The notes under the pieces: generated by a model
What the model was told of the DNA's origin: nothing
Database searches by the model: none
The model's input: only the letters and a program-made list of their open reading frames with translations
Shown here: positions 1 through 8,358 of the stretch, in pieces
How positions within the stretch are numbered: the stretch's first letter is position 1
Layout: the number at the start of each line of letters is the position of its first letter
Made by a program: the position numbers and the translations under genes
DNA from: Tunturibacter gelidoferens
GTDB lineage: Bacteria; Acidobacteriota; Terriglobia; Terriglobales; Acidobacteriaceae
Direction of reading: 5' to 3'
NCBI RefSeq assembly: GCF_040358255.1
Contig: NZ_CP132938.1
Span: 3,844,001-3,908,000, forward strand
Length of the DNA stretch: 64,000 nucleotides

Positions 1-35
1 CTCCTTTGAGGTGTGGATGGTTGGGAAGTGCAAAC

Positions 36-174
36 GCAGATCCCCTGCGGGGATGACAACAAGAAAAGCAAGCTAAGACAAAATCCTCCGCGGCTTAGGG
101 CCGAAATGAGGCGAGAGACAGCAGAAAAAACACCAGCAGATCCCTACGGGATGACAAACAAAAGAACAAGCAAC
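36..174. repeat. Cluster of three short hairpin-type dispersed repeats
   Basis: Three related short units follow one another: 36-73, 81-110 and 136-174. Units 1 and 3 share the pattern gcagatccc, a short GC palindrome, then gggatgacaa and an A-rich tail; unit 2 is a diverged relative. They resemble the 36-bp units near 9758 and 9837. The segment is non-coding and sits beyond the 3' end of the leftward symporter gene. A short rightward open frame over it (13-207) consists of repeat sequence only. Confidence 0.7.
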
Positions 175-187
175 AGCAGATGCCGGG

Positions 188-2023
188 TTAGGCGAAGACG
201 AGGTTGAGGACGATGAGCATGGCCAGGACGACGATGCCGAGGGTAGCGGGCTTCTGGTACCAGCTGAGGTGGGTGTCGATGGGCTTGGGGGTGAGGGAGT
301 AGACCAGGCCTACGAGCTCGGACTCGGGGCGTGGGGCGGTGGCGAGTGAGACGGCGCTGGTGACGAGCAGGTTGACGGTGAAGGCGAAGATGGCGGTCCA
401 GAAGTTCTGCGCCATGTCGCTGGGGTAGTGGTGGAGGATGGCGATCCAGCCGCCGTGGATGCCGGGGGCCGCGTCTGCGGGGAGGGTGAGGCCGTGGTGG
501 ACGAGGGCGGCGCCGGTGCCGGCTAGCAAACCTGTAAATGCGCCGTGGCCTGTGGTCCGCTTCCAGAACATGCCGAGGAGGAAGGTGGCGAAGAGGGGCG
601 CGTTGACGATGGAGAAGACGAGCTGGAGCGCGTCCATGATGTTGTTGAAGTTGGTGACGAGGTAGGCCGCGCCGACGGAGAGGGCGACGCCTCCTATGGT
701 GGCCATGCGACCCATCCAGAGGTAGTGGGCGTCGGTTCCCTTTTTGTTGATGTAGGCCTGGTAGATGTCGTAGGTCCAGACGGTATTGAACGCGGTGACG
801 TTGCCGGCCATGCCGGACATAAAGCTGGCGAGGAGGGCGGTGAGGCCGAGCCCGAGGATTCCGGTTGGGAAGAAGTGGAGGAGCATGACGGGGATGGCGA
901 GGTCGTAGTTATAGACGGGGTTGCCGTGGCTGTCGAGGACGGGCTGGCCGCTGACGGGGTCGGTCTTTTGGGGGATGATGCCGTGGGGATGGGCTTCGTC
1001 GAGGGGGATATTTGTGGATCCCACACTTGGCGACGGGGCTGCCAAGGATGGGGCACCCAAGCGTTGGATGGATGCCGGAGTTCCAGCTCCAGCCATGTGG
1101 CTGGTGACCGTGACGGCGATGAGGCCGGGGAGGATGACCAGGAAAGGGAAGAACATCTTGGGGATGGCGGCGATGAGGGGGACGCGGCGGGCGGAGACCT
1201 CGGAGTCGGCTGCCATGGCGCGCTGGATGACCAGGAAGTCGGTGCACCAGTAGCCGAAGGAGAGGACGAAGCCGAGTCCCATGGCGAGACCGACCCACTC
1301 GACGCCGAGGGTGTTGGTGGAGGCGTGGGCCATGCCGCGCCAGGAGTGGGTCATGGTGGCAGGAAGGGTGTGCTTGATTCCCTGCCAGCCGCCTACGTTG
1401 CGGAGGCCGATCCAGACCAGAGGGGCGAAGCCGGCGACGATGAGGAAGAACTGGAGAACTTCGTTGTAGATGGCGCTGGTGAGTCCGCCAAGAAAGATAT
1501 AGCCCAGCACGATAATTGCCGATAGGAAGACTGAGACGTGAAAGACGTAGGCGTCGGGGATGACGCCGTGGAGGAGGCCGAGGGTCTGGATCAAAAGCGC
1601 CATGGCGTACATGGAGATGCCGGAGGAGAGCACGGTCATGATGGCGAAGGAGAAAGCGTTGACGGCGCGGGTCTTCTCGTCGAAACGCATGCGGAGGTAT
1701 TCGGGCACCGATCTCGCTTTAGACCCGTAGTAGAAGGGCATCATGAAGATGCCGACGAAGACCATGGCCGGGATGGCGCCGATCCAGTAGAAGTGGCTGG
1801 TGATGATGCCGTACTTGGCGCCTGAGGCGCCCATGCCGATGACCTCCTGGGCGCCGAGGTTGGCGGAGATGAAGGCGAGGCCGCAGACCCAGGCAGGGAT
1901 GGAGCGGCCGGCGAGGAAGAAGTCGTTCGAGGTGCGCATGTATCGCTTGAGGGCGAAGCCGATGCCCAGAACGAAGACGAAGTAGACCAGCATGATGAGC
2001 CAGTCGATGATAGAGAGATTCAC
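188..2023 (-). CDS. Sodium:solute symporter (SSS family)
   Basis: Inner-membrane transporter expected to couple uptake of a sugar or other organic solute to the sodium gradient. The 611-aa product is strongly hydrophobic with about 13-14 membrane segments. The first segment (IIDWLIMLVYFVFVLGIGF) is followed by FFLAGRSIPAWV and SANLGAQEVIGMGASGAKYG, the typical early SSS region. A GTG start at 2023 is preferred because AAGGG lies about 5 bases upstream and it removes a polar 33-residue extension that would begin with an unsupported TTG at 2122. A loop near residues 330-400 is rich in Pro and His and longer than usual. Substrate cannot be told from sequence. It stands alone; the next gene diverges. 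Confidence 0.9.
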   Translation of the reverse strand: MNLSIIDWLIMLVYFVFVLGIGFALKRYMRTSNDFFLAGRSIPAWVCGLAFISANLGAQEVIGMGASGAKYGIITSHFYWIGAIPAMVFVGIFMMPFYYGSKARSVPEYLRMRFDEKTRAVNAFSFAIMTVLSSGISMYAMALLIQTLGLLHGVIPDAYVFHVSVFLSAIIVLGYIFLGGLTSAIYNEVLQFFLIVAGFAPLVWIGLRNVGGWQGIKHTLPATMTHSWRGMAHASTNTLGVEWVGLAMGLGFVLSFGYWCTDFLVIQRAMAADSEVSARRVPLIAAIPKMFFPFLVILPGLIAVTVTSHMAGAGTPASIQRLGAPSLAAPSPSVGSTNIPLDEAHPHGIIPQKTDPVSGQPVLDSHGNPVYNYDLAIPVMLLHFFPTGILGLGLTALLASFMSGMAGNVTAFNTVWTYDIYQAYINKKGTDAHYLWMGRMATIGGVALSVGAAYLVTNFNNIMDALQLVFSIVNAPLFATFLLGMFWKRTTGHGAFTGLLAGTGAALVHHGLTLPADAAPGIHGGWIAILHHYPSDMAQNFWTAIFAFTVNLLVTSAVSLATAPRPESELVGLVYSLTPKPIDTHLSWYQKPATLGIVVLAMLIVLNLVFA

Positions 2024-2363
2024 GGTAACCCTTGAGGTGCGGCTGGCGTTCGGTGCAGTTTTCGGTTCGGTAGTTCTATGGTACTGGGGCCAACTGTAAA
2101 TTGTTTTGGTGTTGTCTTCCAAATTTTGTAGGATGTTGAGGGTTTTGGGACATTAAGTCGTAGTGCAGGGCCAAAATGTCGCACGGTTCGCTATTTTTTT
2201 CCTAAAGATGGAGATCAAGTACCAACGTTTGACCGAGATAGTGCATCCCACGGCTTGTGGAATTGGTCTGATCACTCTCGCAGCACCGCTAACACAGATT
2301 TCTGGAAGAGGTTCTGAATTGGATTTATTGGTGAATTCTCCTTTGGAACAAGCGATCTCTCGA

Positions 2364-2759
2364 ATGCCGGCCACCCTTCTTCTTATTGACGACAATGCTG
2401 TACAGGCCGCAACTCGACAGACGATTTTGAAACGGGCCGGGTACTTTGTGATTGCGGCGCTGAGCCCTTCACGGGCACTGGAGCAGATTCAGGGTGGCGA
2501 GTTCCCTGCAGAGATACGGTTGGTGATTACCGACCACGTAATGCCGGGAATGAACGGGGCGGATTTTGTGCGGGCTCTGCGCCAGACGAACCCCTCGGTG
2601 CCGGTGCTGGTGATCAGCGGGCTGGAAGAGGCGGAGGAGCAGTATGAGGGTTTGAACGTGACCTTTCGGATGAAGCCGCTGCTGCCGGATCATCTGTTGG
2701 CGACAGTTCACGGCCTGGTCCGGGATGGGAAGCGCGACTCCGACCTGCTGCCGCAATAG
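2364..2759 (+). CDS. Single-domain response regulator (CheY-like receiver)
   Basis: A phosphoacceptor domain without an output domain, expected to receive phosphate from a histidine kinase and act by protein contact. From the ATG at 2364 the 131-aa protein starts at the receiver fold: LLLIDDN gives the acidic pair, VITDHVMPG the phosphoacceptor Asp, LVISG the switch Ser and MKPL the conserved Lys. The frame stays open upstream to 2163, but the extra 67 residues look like no known domain, so 2364 is chosen; no strong ribosome site decides it. No kinase is adjacent. The gene ends 68 bp before ccmF and shares its direction, with no evident functional link. Confidence 0.8.
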   Translation: MPATLLLIDDNAVQAATRQTILKRAGYFVIAALSPSRALEQIQGGEFPAEIRLVITDHVMPGMNGADFVRALRQTNPSVPVLVISGLEEAEEQYEGLNVTFRMKPLLPDHLLATVHGLVRDGKRDSDLLPQ

Positions 2760-2827
2760 CTCTGTCCGGTAAACGATGCTTTATTGCTGATACGCTCTGC
2801 GCTTGAGAGAATAAGGCAGAGGAATCC

Positions 2828-4897
2828 ATGCGACTACATCCTATGCCGGAGTTTGGTAGTTTTACGCTTCTGCTGGCTCTGGCACTGAGCGCCTACACAC
2901 TGGTGATGGGTGGGATTGCTTTGTGGCGTACGCGCGGGATGGCGGCGGGCGTCGATGGCGGTGCGGGGCGGCTGGGGGAGACGGCGCGGCGGGCGGGGAT
3001 CTCGAGTTTTGTGGCTCTGAGTTGCGCGGCGTTTGCGCTGGTGTGGGCTTCGTTTACGAACGACTACTCGGTTTCGTACATTCTGCACCATACCAATCGG
3101 GATTTGAATGCGGCTTATAAGTTCTCTGCGCTGTGGTCGGGGCAGGAGGGGTCGCTGCTGCTGTGGGCGTGGCTGCTGAGTGCGTATGGATTTGTTCTGC
3201 GGATACGGCACAAGGTGGATGTGCGGCTGTCGGCGTTTGCTTCGACGATTCTGGCTGGGATTCAGGTCTTCTTTCTGCTGCTGCTGAACTTTGCGGCTCC
3301 CCCGTTTGCGATTCAGCCGGGGCCGGTTGCTACGGATGGGTTTGGGTTGAATCCGCTGCTGCAGTATCCGGAGATGGTGATTCATCCTCCGATGCTTTAC
3401 CTCGGGTATGTGGGGTTCTCGGTGCCGTTTGCGTTTGCGCTGGGTGCGCTGATGATGCGGTATCCGGGGGAGAAGTGGATTCACATTACGCGGCGCTGGA
3501 CGATGGTGACGTGGTTGTTTTTGACGTGCGGGATCTTTCTGGGCGCACACTGGGCCTATAGCGTGCTGGGGTGGGGTGGGTATTGGGGCTGGGATCCGGT
3601 GGAGAACGCGAGCCTGATGCCGTGGCTGACGGGGACGGCGTTTCTGCACTCGGTGATGATGCAGGAGAAGCGCGGGATGATGAAGAGCTGGAATGTGTGG
3701 CTGATCTTCTCGACGTTCATGCTGACGATTCTGGGGACGCTGCTGACGCGGTCGGGGATTGTGAGCTCGGTGCATGCGTTTGCGCAGAGTTCGATTGGGG
3801 ATTGGTTCTATGGGTTCATCCTGATTGTGTTTGCGGTTTGTTTGTTTACGTTCTTCAAGCAGCGGGATCATTTGAAGAGCGAGAACAGGCTGGAGTCGCT
3901 GGTGAGCCGCGAGTCGAGTTTCCTGTTCAACAATCTGATTCTGTTGGCGGCTTGTTTTACGGTGCTGTGGGGGACGCTGTTTCCTGTGCTGAGCGAGTAT
4001 GTGCAGGGCACGAAGGTCACGATGGGTGCGCCGTTTTATAACCGCGTGAATCTGCCGATTGGATTGTTTCTGCTGTTTCTGACGGGGATTGGGCCGCTGC
4101 TGGCGTGGCGTTCTACTTCGCTGCGGTCGATTCGACGGAATTTTATTTTGCCTTCGATCGCGATGGGTGTGGCGTTGGTGGTTTTGCTTGGCGTGGGCGT
4201 GAGGCCGTGGCAGGCTGGCGATGATTGGCAGGCTACGCTGTTTTCGCTGGTGACGTTTACGCTGGCGGCTGGGGTGATCACGGCGATTGGGGCGGAGTTT
4301 CTGCGTGGAGCGAATGTAGTGGCGACGCAGACGGGTAAGAATCTGCTGGCTTCTACTGTGTTGCTGGTGCGAAGGAATACGCGGCGGTATGGCGGGTATG
4401 TTGTTCACTTCGGCATCGTGGTGATGTTCATCGGAATTGCCGGCGGAGCGTTCAACCAGTCGCATGAGCAGGAGATGGGCTTTGGCGATACGTTGAAGTT
4501 GGGACCGTACCGGCTGGTGTGTAAGAGCTATACGCAGGACAGCAACCGCAACTACGACACGGAGTATGCGTTGATGGATGTCTTCCGCGGGAGTAAGAAG
4601 ATTACGCAGCTTGCTCCGGAGAAGCGGTTCTACATTGCGAGTCAGACTTCGTCGACGATGGTGGCGCTGCACTCTACGCTGGCCAGCGATCTGTATGTGA
4701 TCTATGAGGGGAAGAATCCTGATACCGATCGTCCGATCATCAAGGTGTTTTTGAATCCGCTGATGAACTGGATATGGATTGGGGTTTTGATTGTGGTGGG
4801 GGGGACGTTTTTGGCGCTGGTGCCTAACCTTGCTCGGACTGCCGCGCGGGTTGCGGCAGAGACGCCGGTTATTGAGGCTGAGGTTCATCATGTTTGA
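2828..4897 (+). CDS. ccmF: Cytochrome c-type biogenesis protein CcmF (heme lyase subunit)
   Basis: Core of the System I cytochrome c heme-ligation complex, which moves heme onto CXXCH motifs of apocytochromes at the periplasmic face. The 689-aa protein has many membrane segments and the tryptophan-rich heme-handling signature WGGYWGWDPVENASLMPWL near residue 250. Other family blocks are SALWSGQEGSLLLW and TLLTRSG. A periplasmic C-terminal part (about 530-650) precedes a last membrane segment. The start has AGAGGA 5 bases upstream. The stop overlaps the start of ccmH by 8 bp, indicating one transcript. ccmA-E are not in the window. Confidence 0.95.
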   Translation: MRLHPMPEFGSFTLLLALALSAYTLVMGGIALWRTRGMAAGVDGGAGRLGETARRAGISSFVALSCAAFALVWASFTNDYSVSYILHHTNRDLNAAYKFSALWSGQEGSLLLWAWLLSAYGFVLRIRHKVDVRLSAFASTILAGIQVFFLLLLNFAAPPFAIQPGPVATDGFGLNPLLQYPEMVIHPPMLYLGYVGFSVPFAFALGALMMRYPGEKWIHITRRWTMVTWLFLTCGIFLGAHWAYSVLGWGGYWGWDPVENASLMPWLTGTAFLHSVMMQEKRGMMKSWNVWLIFSTFMLTILGTLLTRSGIVSSVHAFAQSSIGDWFYGFILIVFAVCLFTFFKQRDHLKSENRLESLVSRESSFLFNNLILLAACFTVLWGTLFPVLSEYVQGTKVTMGAPFYNRVNLPIGLFLLFLTGIGPLLAWRSTSLRSIRRNFILPSIAMGVALVVLLGVGVRPWQAGDDWQATLFSLVTFTLAAGVITAIGAEFLRGANVVATQTGKNLLASTVLLVRRNTRRYGGYVVHFGIVVMFIGIAGGAFNQSHEQEMGFGDTLKLGPYRLVCKSYTQDSNRNYDTEYALMDVFRGSKKITQLAPEKRFYIASQTSSTMVALHSTLASDLYVIYEGKNPDTDRPIIKVFLNPLMNWIWIGVLIVVGGTFLALVPNLARTAARVAAETPVIEAEVHHV

Positions 4898-5468
4898 GGG
4901 ATTGAGGCAAAGGCTGTCCTGCCGGACGGGCCCACTGCGCGTGGGGCGGCCACTTCGTGACTTGTTTACCCCTTTGGGTGCGGCTCCCGTTGGTCGCTTT
5001 CGACGCTTTGCTGGTGCTGGGCTGGTTTGTTTGCTGGCGGTGGTGATGCTGGGGGCTACGCCTGATTCGCGGTTCCAGAAGATGGGGCACGAGATGATCT
5101 GCACTTGCGGATGCGGGCAGGTGCTGCTGGAGTGCAATCACGTGGGTTGCCCGGTTTCTCCGGTGATGATTAGCGAGTTGCATTCGGGGATCGATGGTGG
5201 GGGGACCGATACCTCGATCTTCAACTGGTTCGAGACTAAGTATGGGGCGACAGTGCTGGCGGCTCCGATTCGCGGGGGATTTGATAACGTCGCCTGGATT
5301 GCGCCGATGGCGGTGTTTCTGCTTGCGACGATTGGGACGGGATTTCTGGTGAAGATGTGGTCGGCGCGGTCGGCGCGGTCGGCGCAGCGTCGGGCTGTGA
5401 GTGCGGCGGGGACTGTGATGGGTGGCGATGCTGTGCGCGAGCGGATTCGGCGCGAGACGGAGTACTGA
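4890..5468 (+). CDS. ccmH: CcmH-type cytochrome c maturation protein with a repeat-encoded N-terminus
   Basis: Thiol-redox component that prepares apocytochrome c cysteines for heme attachment. The 192-aa product has a membrane anchor near residues 38-55, a Cys cluster (ICTCGCGQ, then LECNHVGCP) at about 70-90, and a second membrane segment near 135-155. The classical family motif is LRCLVCQN; here extra cysteines surround it. Residues about 9-36 are translated from a dispersed palindromic repeat (4917-4997) that is in frame and precedes the hydrophobic anchor. The start overlaps the ccmF stop. A downstream start inside the anchor region would avoid the repeat but lacks a clear ribosome site. 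Confidence 0.8.
   Translation: MFEGLRQRLSCRTGPLRVGRPLRDLFTPLGAAPVGRFRRFAGAGLVCLLAVVMLGATPDSRFQKMGHEMICTCGCGQVLLECNHVGCPVSPVMISELHSGIDGGGTDTSIFNWFETKYGATVLAAPIRGGFDNVAWIAPMAVFLLATIGTGFLVKMWSARSARSAQRRAVSAAGTVMGGDAVRERIRRETEY
4917..4997. repeat. Palindromic dispersed repeat (copy 1), inside ccmH
   Basis: This copy opens with tcctgccggacggg, continues through cacttcgtgac and ttacccctttgggtg, and ends with ctcccgttggtcgc. The same blocks in the same order occur at 29280-29375 and 62221-62361. The core cacttcgtg is self-complementary around a short loop. Here the repeat keeps the ccmH frame open and codes for about 27 residues. Confidence 0.85.
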
Positions 5469-5469
5469 G

Positions 5470-5763
5470 ATGGGCATGATTGCGGGTGTGGTGCTGACGC
5501 TGGCGTTGTTTGGGTTTATCTTCTGGCCGGAGCGGAATCCTTTTGTGCAGGCGGACAAGACGCGGGTGGACTATCTGCGGGAGCGGAAGGATGTTATTTA
5601 CGAGAACCTGCGGGATCTGAACTTCGAGTATCTGGCTGGAAAGTATCCGGAGCAGGACTATGCGGAGCAGCGGGCGGGGCTTGAGGATGAGGCGGCGCGG
5701 GTGATTGCGGAGATGGATGCGCTGGAGGCTCGTGGGGATTTTGGGCGGCGGAGTCGGGCTTAG
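5470..5763 (+). CDS. CcmI-like small membrane protein of the cytochrome c assembly operon
   Basis: A 97-aa protein with one N-terminal membrane segment (IAGVVLTLALFGFIFW) followed by a charged helical part. The tail contains LRDLNFEYLAGKYPEQDYAEQ, a pattern like the cytosolic helices of CcmI or c-type biogenesis stubs where a short helix precedes a YPEXDYXXQ-type repeat. It starts one base after the ccmH stop, so it belongs to the same transcript. It lacks the TPR domain of full-length CcmI, so its role as an apocytochrome chaperone is inference. ATG at 5470 is chosen; a second ATG at 5476 is equally possible. Confidence 0.65.
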   Translation: MGMIAGVVLTLALFGFIFWPERNPFVQADKTRVDYLRERKDVIYENLRDLNFEYLAGKYPEQDYAEQRAGLEDEAARVIAEMDALEARGDFGRRSRA

Positions 5764-5799
5764 GCTGGTTGGTGGCGGCTTCGATGGTTTGGGGCACGG

Positions 5800-6030
5800 G
5801 ATTCGTGCGGTGTGGGTGGAAAAGGTTCGAGCGGTGTGAGTGGGCGGAGTTTGTCGGGACCCTTCGCTGCGCTCAGGATGACGGCAAAACCAGGAACGGT
5901 GGTGGCAAGGGTGGCGGGTACGGCCTGACGGGCGCGATTCGTGTGGTGTGGTGATTTGGGTGGGTGGGTTCGGGCGGTATGGGTAGGTGGAGTTTGTCGG
6001 GATCCTTCGCTGCGCTCAGGATGACGGCAA
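5800..6030. repeat. Imperfect direct duplication carrying two copies of a 35-bp hairpin repeat
   Basis: Two segments, about 5800-5887 and 5936-6030, repeat each other: gattcgtg, a G-rich spacer, ggagtttgtcggg, then a 35-bp unit at 5853-5887 and at 5996-6030. The units differ by one base (gggaccc against gggatcc) and contain ccttcgctgcgctcaggatg, able to fold as a hairpin. A third copy is at 17039-17073. Together with the array just after it, this fills the 385-bp gap between the ccm genes and the next gene. Confidence 0.85.
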
Positions 6031-6053
6031 GGACTAACGACGGCGATTGCGGC

Positions 6054-6116
6054 GGCGGCTACGGTTCCAATGGTGGCAGCTACGGTTGCAATGGTGGCAG
6101 CTACGGTTGCAACTGC
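6054..6116. repeat. 21-bp tandem array, three units
   Basis: Three consecutive 21-bp units start at 6054, 6075 and 6096, each a variant of ggcagctacggttgcaatggt. Units 1 and 2 differ at two positions; unit 3 differs from unit 2 only in its last few bases. The unit length is a multiple of three, but no gene covers it. It ends about 30 bp before the next start codon, so it lies in the presumed 5' untranslated or promoter region of the gene at 6149. Confidence 0.8.
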
Positions 6117-6148
6117 GTAGGAATGGGGTTGGTTTGACGTAAACTTGA

Positions 6149-7498
6149 ATGGTGAGATTTTTTTCTTCTTCCCTTCGACGTGTTGTTGTGGCTGCTGCTG
6201 TGATGGTGGCGGCGTTTTCCAGCGTTGCAGTTGCCGATTCGATCACCGGCACGGTTACAAATAAGACGACGAACAAGCCTGCGGCTGGCGATGACGTGGT
6301 GTTGATTCGTCTGCAGCAGGGTATGCAGGAGGCGACGCGGACCAAGACGGACGCGAAGGGACGCTTCACGCTGGATGTGCCGGCGAACGAGGGTCAGGCG
6401 ATTCACCTGGTGCGGGTGACGCATGATAAGGCGAATTATTTTCGGCCGGCGCCGCCGGGGACGCAGTCGGTTGAGGTGGATGTTTATAACGCTGCGGCGA
6501 AGGTGAAGGGTGTGAGCAGCGAGGCGGACGTGATGCGGCTGCAGACGGATGAGAGCGGGAAGTCGCTGCATGTGGTTGAGAATTTTTTTGTGAAGAATGA
6601 GTCGAGTCCGCCGTTGACGCAGTTCAGCGACAGGCCGTTTGAGTTTTATCTGCCGGAGGGTGCGGTGGTGGAGGGGTCGGCGGCGCTGTCTCCCGGTGGG
6701 ATGCCGGTGCAGGCCTCGCCGGTGCCGCTGGGCGAGCCGAATCACTATGCGTTCATCTTTCCGATTCGTCCGGGAGAGACGCGGTTTCAGATCACGTACA
6801 AGCTGCCGTACAGCGGGAGCCTGAAGTTTTCTCCGCGGGTGATGATGCCGACGGACACGATCGCCGTGATGATGCCGAAGAGCATGACGTTCAAGCCGGG
6901 GCCTTCTGCACCGTATACGCCGGTGACCGAAGAGACGACGGCGCAGACTTATGTGGCGCGAAGTGTGGCTCCTTCACAGACGCTGGATTTTACTGTGTCG
7001 GGTACCGGGCAGATGCCGCGAGATACGAGCGCCGCTGCGACGGCTGGAGAGGGTGGCGCGGAGGCGGGTGCTACAGCGCAGCCTGGTGCGGGCGGTGCGA
7101 CAAGTGCGGCGGCCAGCGATACGAGGCCGGGTGGTGGGCTGGGGACTCCGCTTGATCCTGAGGGAACGAACGATCCGTGGGCGAAGTACAAGTGGTGGAT
7201 TCTGGGTGGGCTTGGGCTGGTGCTGGCGGTGGGTGCGGGGGTGATGTTGAAGAACGGGCCGGCGGCTGCGGCGAGTCCGGTCGGCGCGGGGCCAGCGGCT
7301 CCTGGTTCCCTGCTGGCAGCGATGAAGGAAGAGCTGTTTGCGCTTGAGACTGATAGGCTGCAGGGCAGATTGACTGAGAGCGAGTATGTTGAGCAGAAGG
7401 CTGCGCTTGAGGTGGTGTTGCGACGGGCACTGGCTCGCGGCGGCCCGGGAGGCGATCGGGGTTTAGATACGTCTAATGTGGCGGGACCCGTGGTTTGA
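6149..7498 (+). CDS. Membrane-anchored protein with carboxypeptidase-regulatory-like domain
   Basis: A 449-aa exported protein of unknown function. A signal peptide (residues 1-30) is followed by a carboxypeptidase-regulatory-like beta domain (about 31-110, ITGTVTNKTTNKPA... KGRFTLDV) and a second beta-rich part to about 285. A low-complexity Ala/Gly stretch, one membrane helix (WWILGGLGLVLAVGAGVML, about 350-370) and a short cytoplasmic helix (LQGRLTESEYVEQKAALE) complete it. That tail resembles the helical tail of the CcmI-like protein upstream. Position between the ccm genes and htpX suggests a role in cytochrome or envelope quality control; this is inference. Confidence 0.7.
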   Translation: MVRFFSSSLRRVVVAAAVMVAAFSSVAVADSITGTVTNKTTNKPAAGDDVVLIRLQQGMQEATRTKTDAKGRFTLDVPANEGQAIHLVRVTHDKANYFRPAPPGTQSVEVDVYNAAAKVKGVSSEADVMRLQTDESGKSLHVVENFFVKNESSPPLTQFSDRPFEFYLPEGAVVEGSAALSPGGMPVQASPVPLGEPNHYAFIFPIRPGETRFQITYKLPYSGSLKFSPRVMMPTDTIAVMMPKSMTFKPGPSAPYTPVTEETTAQTYVARSVAPSQTLDFTVSGTGQMPRDTSAAATAGEGGAEAGATAQPGAGGATSAAASDTRPGGGLGTPLDPEGTNDPWAKYKWWILGGLGLVLAVGAGVMLKNGPAAAASPVGAGPAAPGSLLAAMKEELFALETDRLQGRLTESEYVEQKAALEVVLRRALARGGPGGDRGLDTSNVAGPVV

Positions 7499-7508
7499 GG
7501 TGCTGGCG

Positions 7509-8357
7509 ATGAACACGTTCAAGTCGACGTTGCTTCTGGTATTGCTGACGGTGTTTTTGATTTTGATTGGGGATCGCGTTGGCGGGCGAAATGGAATGGT
7601 GCTTGCGTTCGTCCTGTCGGTTGCCTTCAACTTTGGGACGTACTTCTTCTCGGACAAGATAGCGTTGAAGATGTACAACGCGCAGTCGGTGACGCGGGAG
7701 CAGTTGCCGCGAGCGTATGCGGCGGTGGAGAGGCTGACGGCGAAGCAGGGGCTGCCAATGCCGAAGATTTATGTGCTGCCGACGGAGTCTCCAAATGCTT
7801 TTGCTACGGGGCGGAATCCGCAACATGCTTCGGTGGCGGTTACGCATGGGATCTTGCAGCTGCTCGATGACGAGGAGCTGGAAGGTGTACTGGCGCATGA
7901 GCTGGGGCATGTTAGGAACCGGGATATTCTGACCAGCTCGATTGCCGCGACGCTGGCGGGAGCGATCACGATGGTCGCGCGGATGGGATACTACGCCTCG
8001 TTGTTTGGCGGTGGTGGTGGGAGAGACAGACGCGGCGGTGGCGGGTTGCAGGCTTTGTTGATGATTATCGTTGCACCGATTGCGGCTTCGCTGATTCAGC
8101 TCTGGATCTCGCGGACGCGGGAGTTTGAGGCTGATGCTACGGGGGCGGCGACGACGGGGAATCCGTATGCTCTGGCGCGGGCGCTGCAGAAGCTGGAGGA
8201 CTATTCGAAGAGGATTCCGATGCAGGCTTCGCCGTCGAATGCGCATCTGTTTATTGTTGCTCCTCTGCTGGGGAGCGGCGGGATTGGAAATCTTTTCTCT
8301 ACGCATCCTCCTATGAAGGAACGGATTCAACGGCTGATTGGAAGGGACCACATTTAG
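7509..8357 (+). CDS. htpX: Zinc metalloprotease HtpX-like (M48 family)
   Basis: Inner-membrane protease that degrades misfolded membrane proteins. The 282-aa product shows two N-terminal membrane segments, the zinc motif HELGH (in VLAHELGHVRNRD, about residue 130), two further segments with a Gly/Arg-rich loop between them, and the third zinc ligand in REFEADATGA. It ends with FSTHPPMKERIQRL, typical of HtpX. The ATG at 7509 has GAGGTG 6-7 bases upstream and lies 10 bp after the previous stop; an in-frame extension upstream would overlap that gene. Co-direction with the ccm genes suggests a shared envelope-maintenance transcript. Confidence 0.92.
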   Translation: MNTFKSTLLLVLLTVFLILIGDRVGGRNGMVLAFVLSVAFNFGTYFFSDKIALKMYNAQSVTREQLPRAYAAVERLTAKQGLPMPKIYVLPTESPNAFATGRNPQHASVAVTHGILQLLDDEELEGVLAHELGHVRNRDILTSSIAATLAGAITMVARMGYYASLFGGGGGRDRRGGGGLQALLMIIVAPIAASLIQLWISRTREFEADATGAATTGNPYALARALQKLEDYSKRIPMQASPSNAHLFIVAPLLGSGGIGNLFSTHPPMKERIQRLIGRDHI

Positions 8358-8358
8358 G

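Noticed and set aside
13..207. 64-codon rightward open frame
   Set aside because: It is made of the short hairpin repeats at 36-174 and has no ribosome site or domain.
545..1525. 326-codon rightward open frame opposite the symporter
   Set aside because: Acidic, Gly-rich low-complexity product that mirrors codon bias of the real gene.
2834..5137. 767-codon leftward open frame opposite ccmF
   Set aside because: It is a complement of the high-GC ccmF/ccmH coding strand; the product is Arg/Gln/His/Pro-rich without domains.
6054..6116. Possible CRISPR array from three regular units
   Set aside because: Units are contiguous with no spacers, so it is a simple tandem repeat; no cas genes are present.
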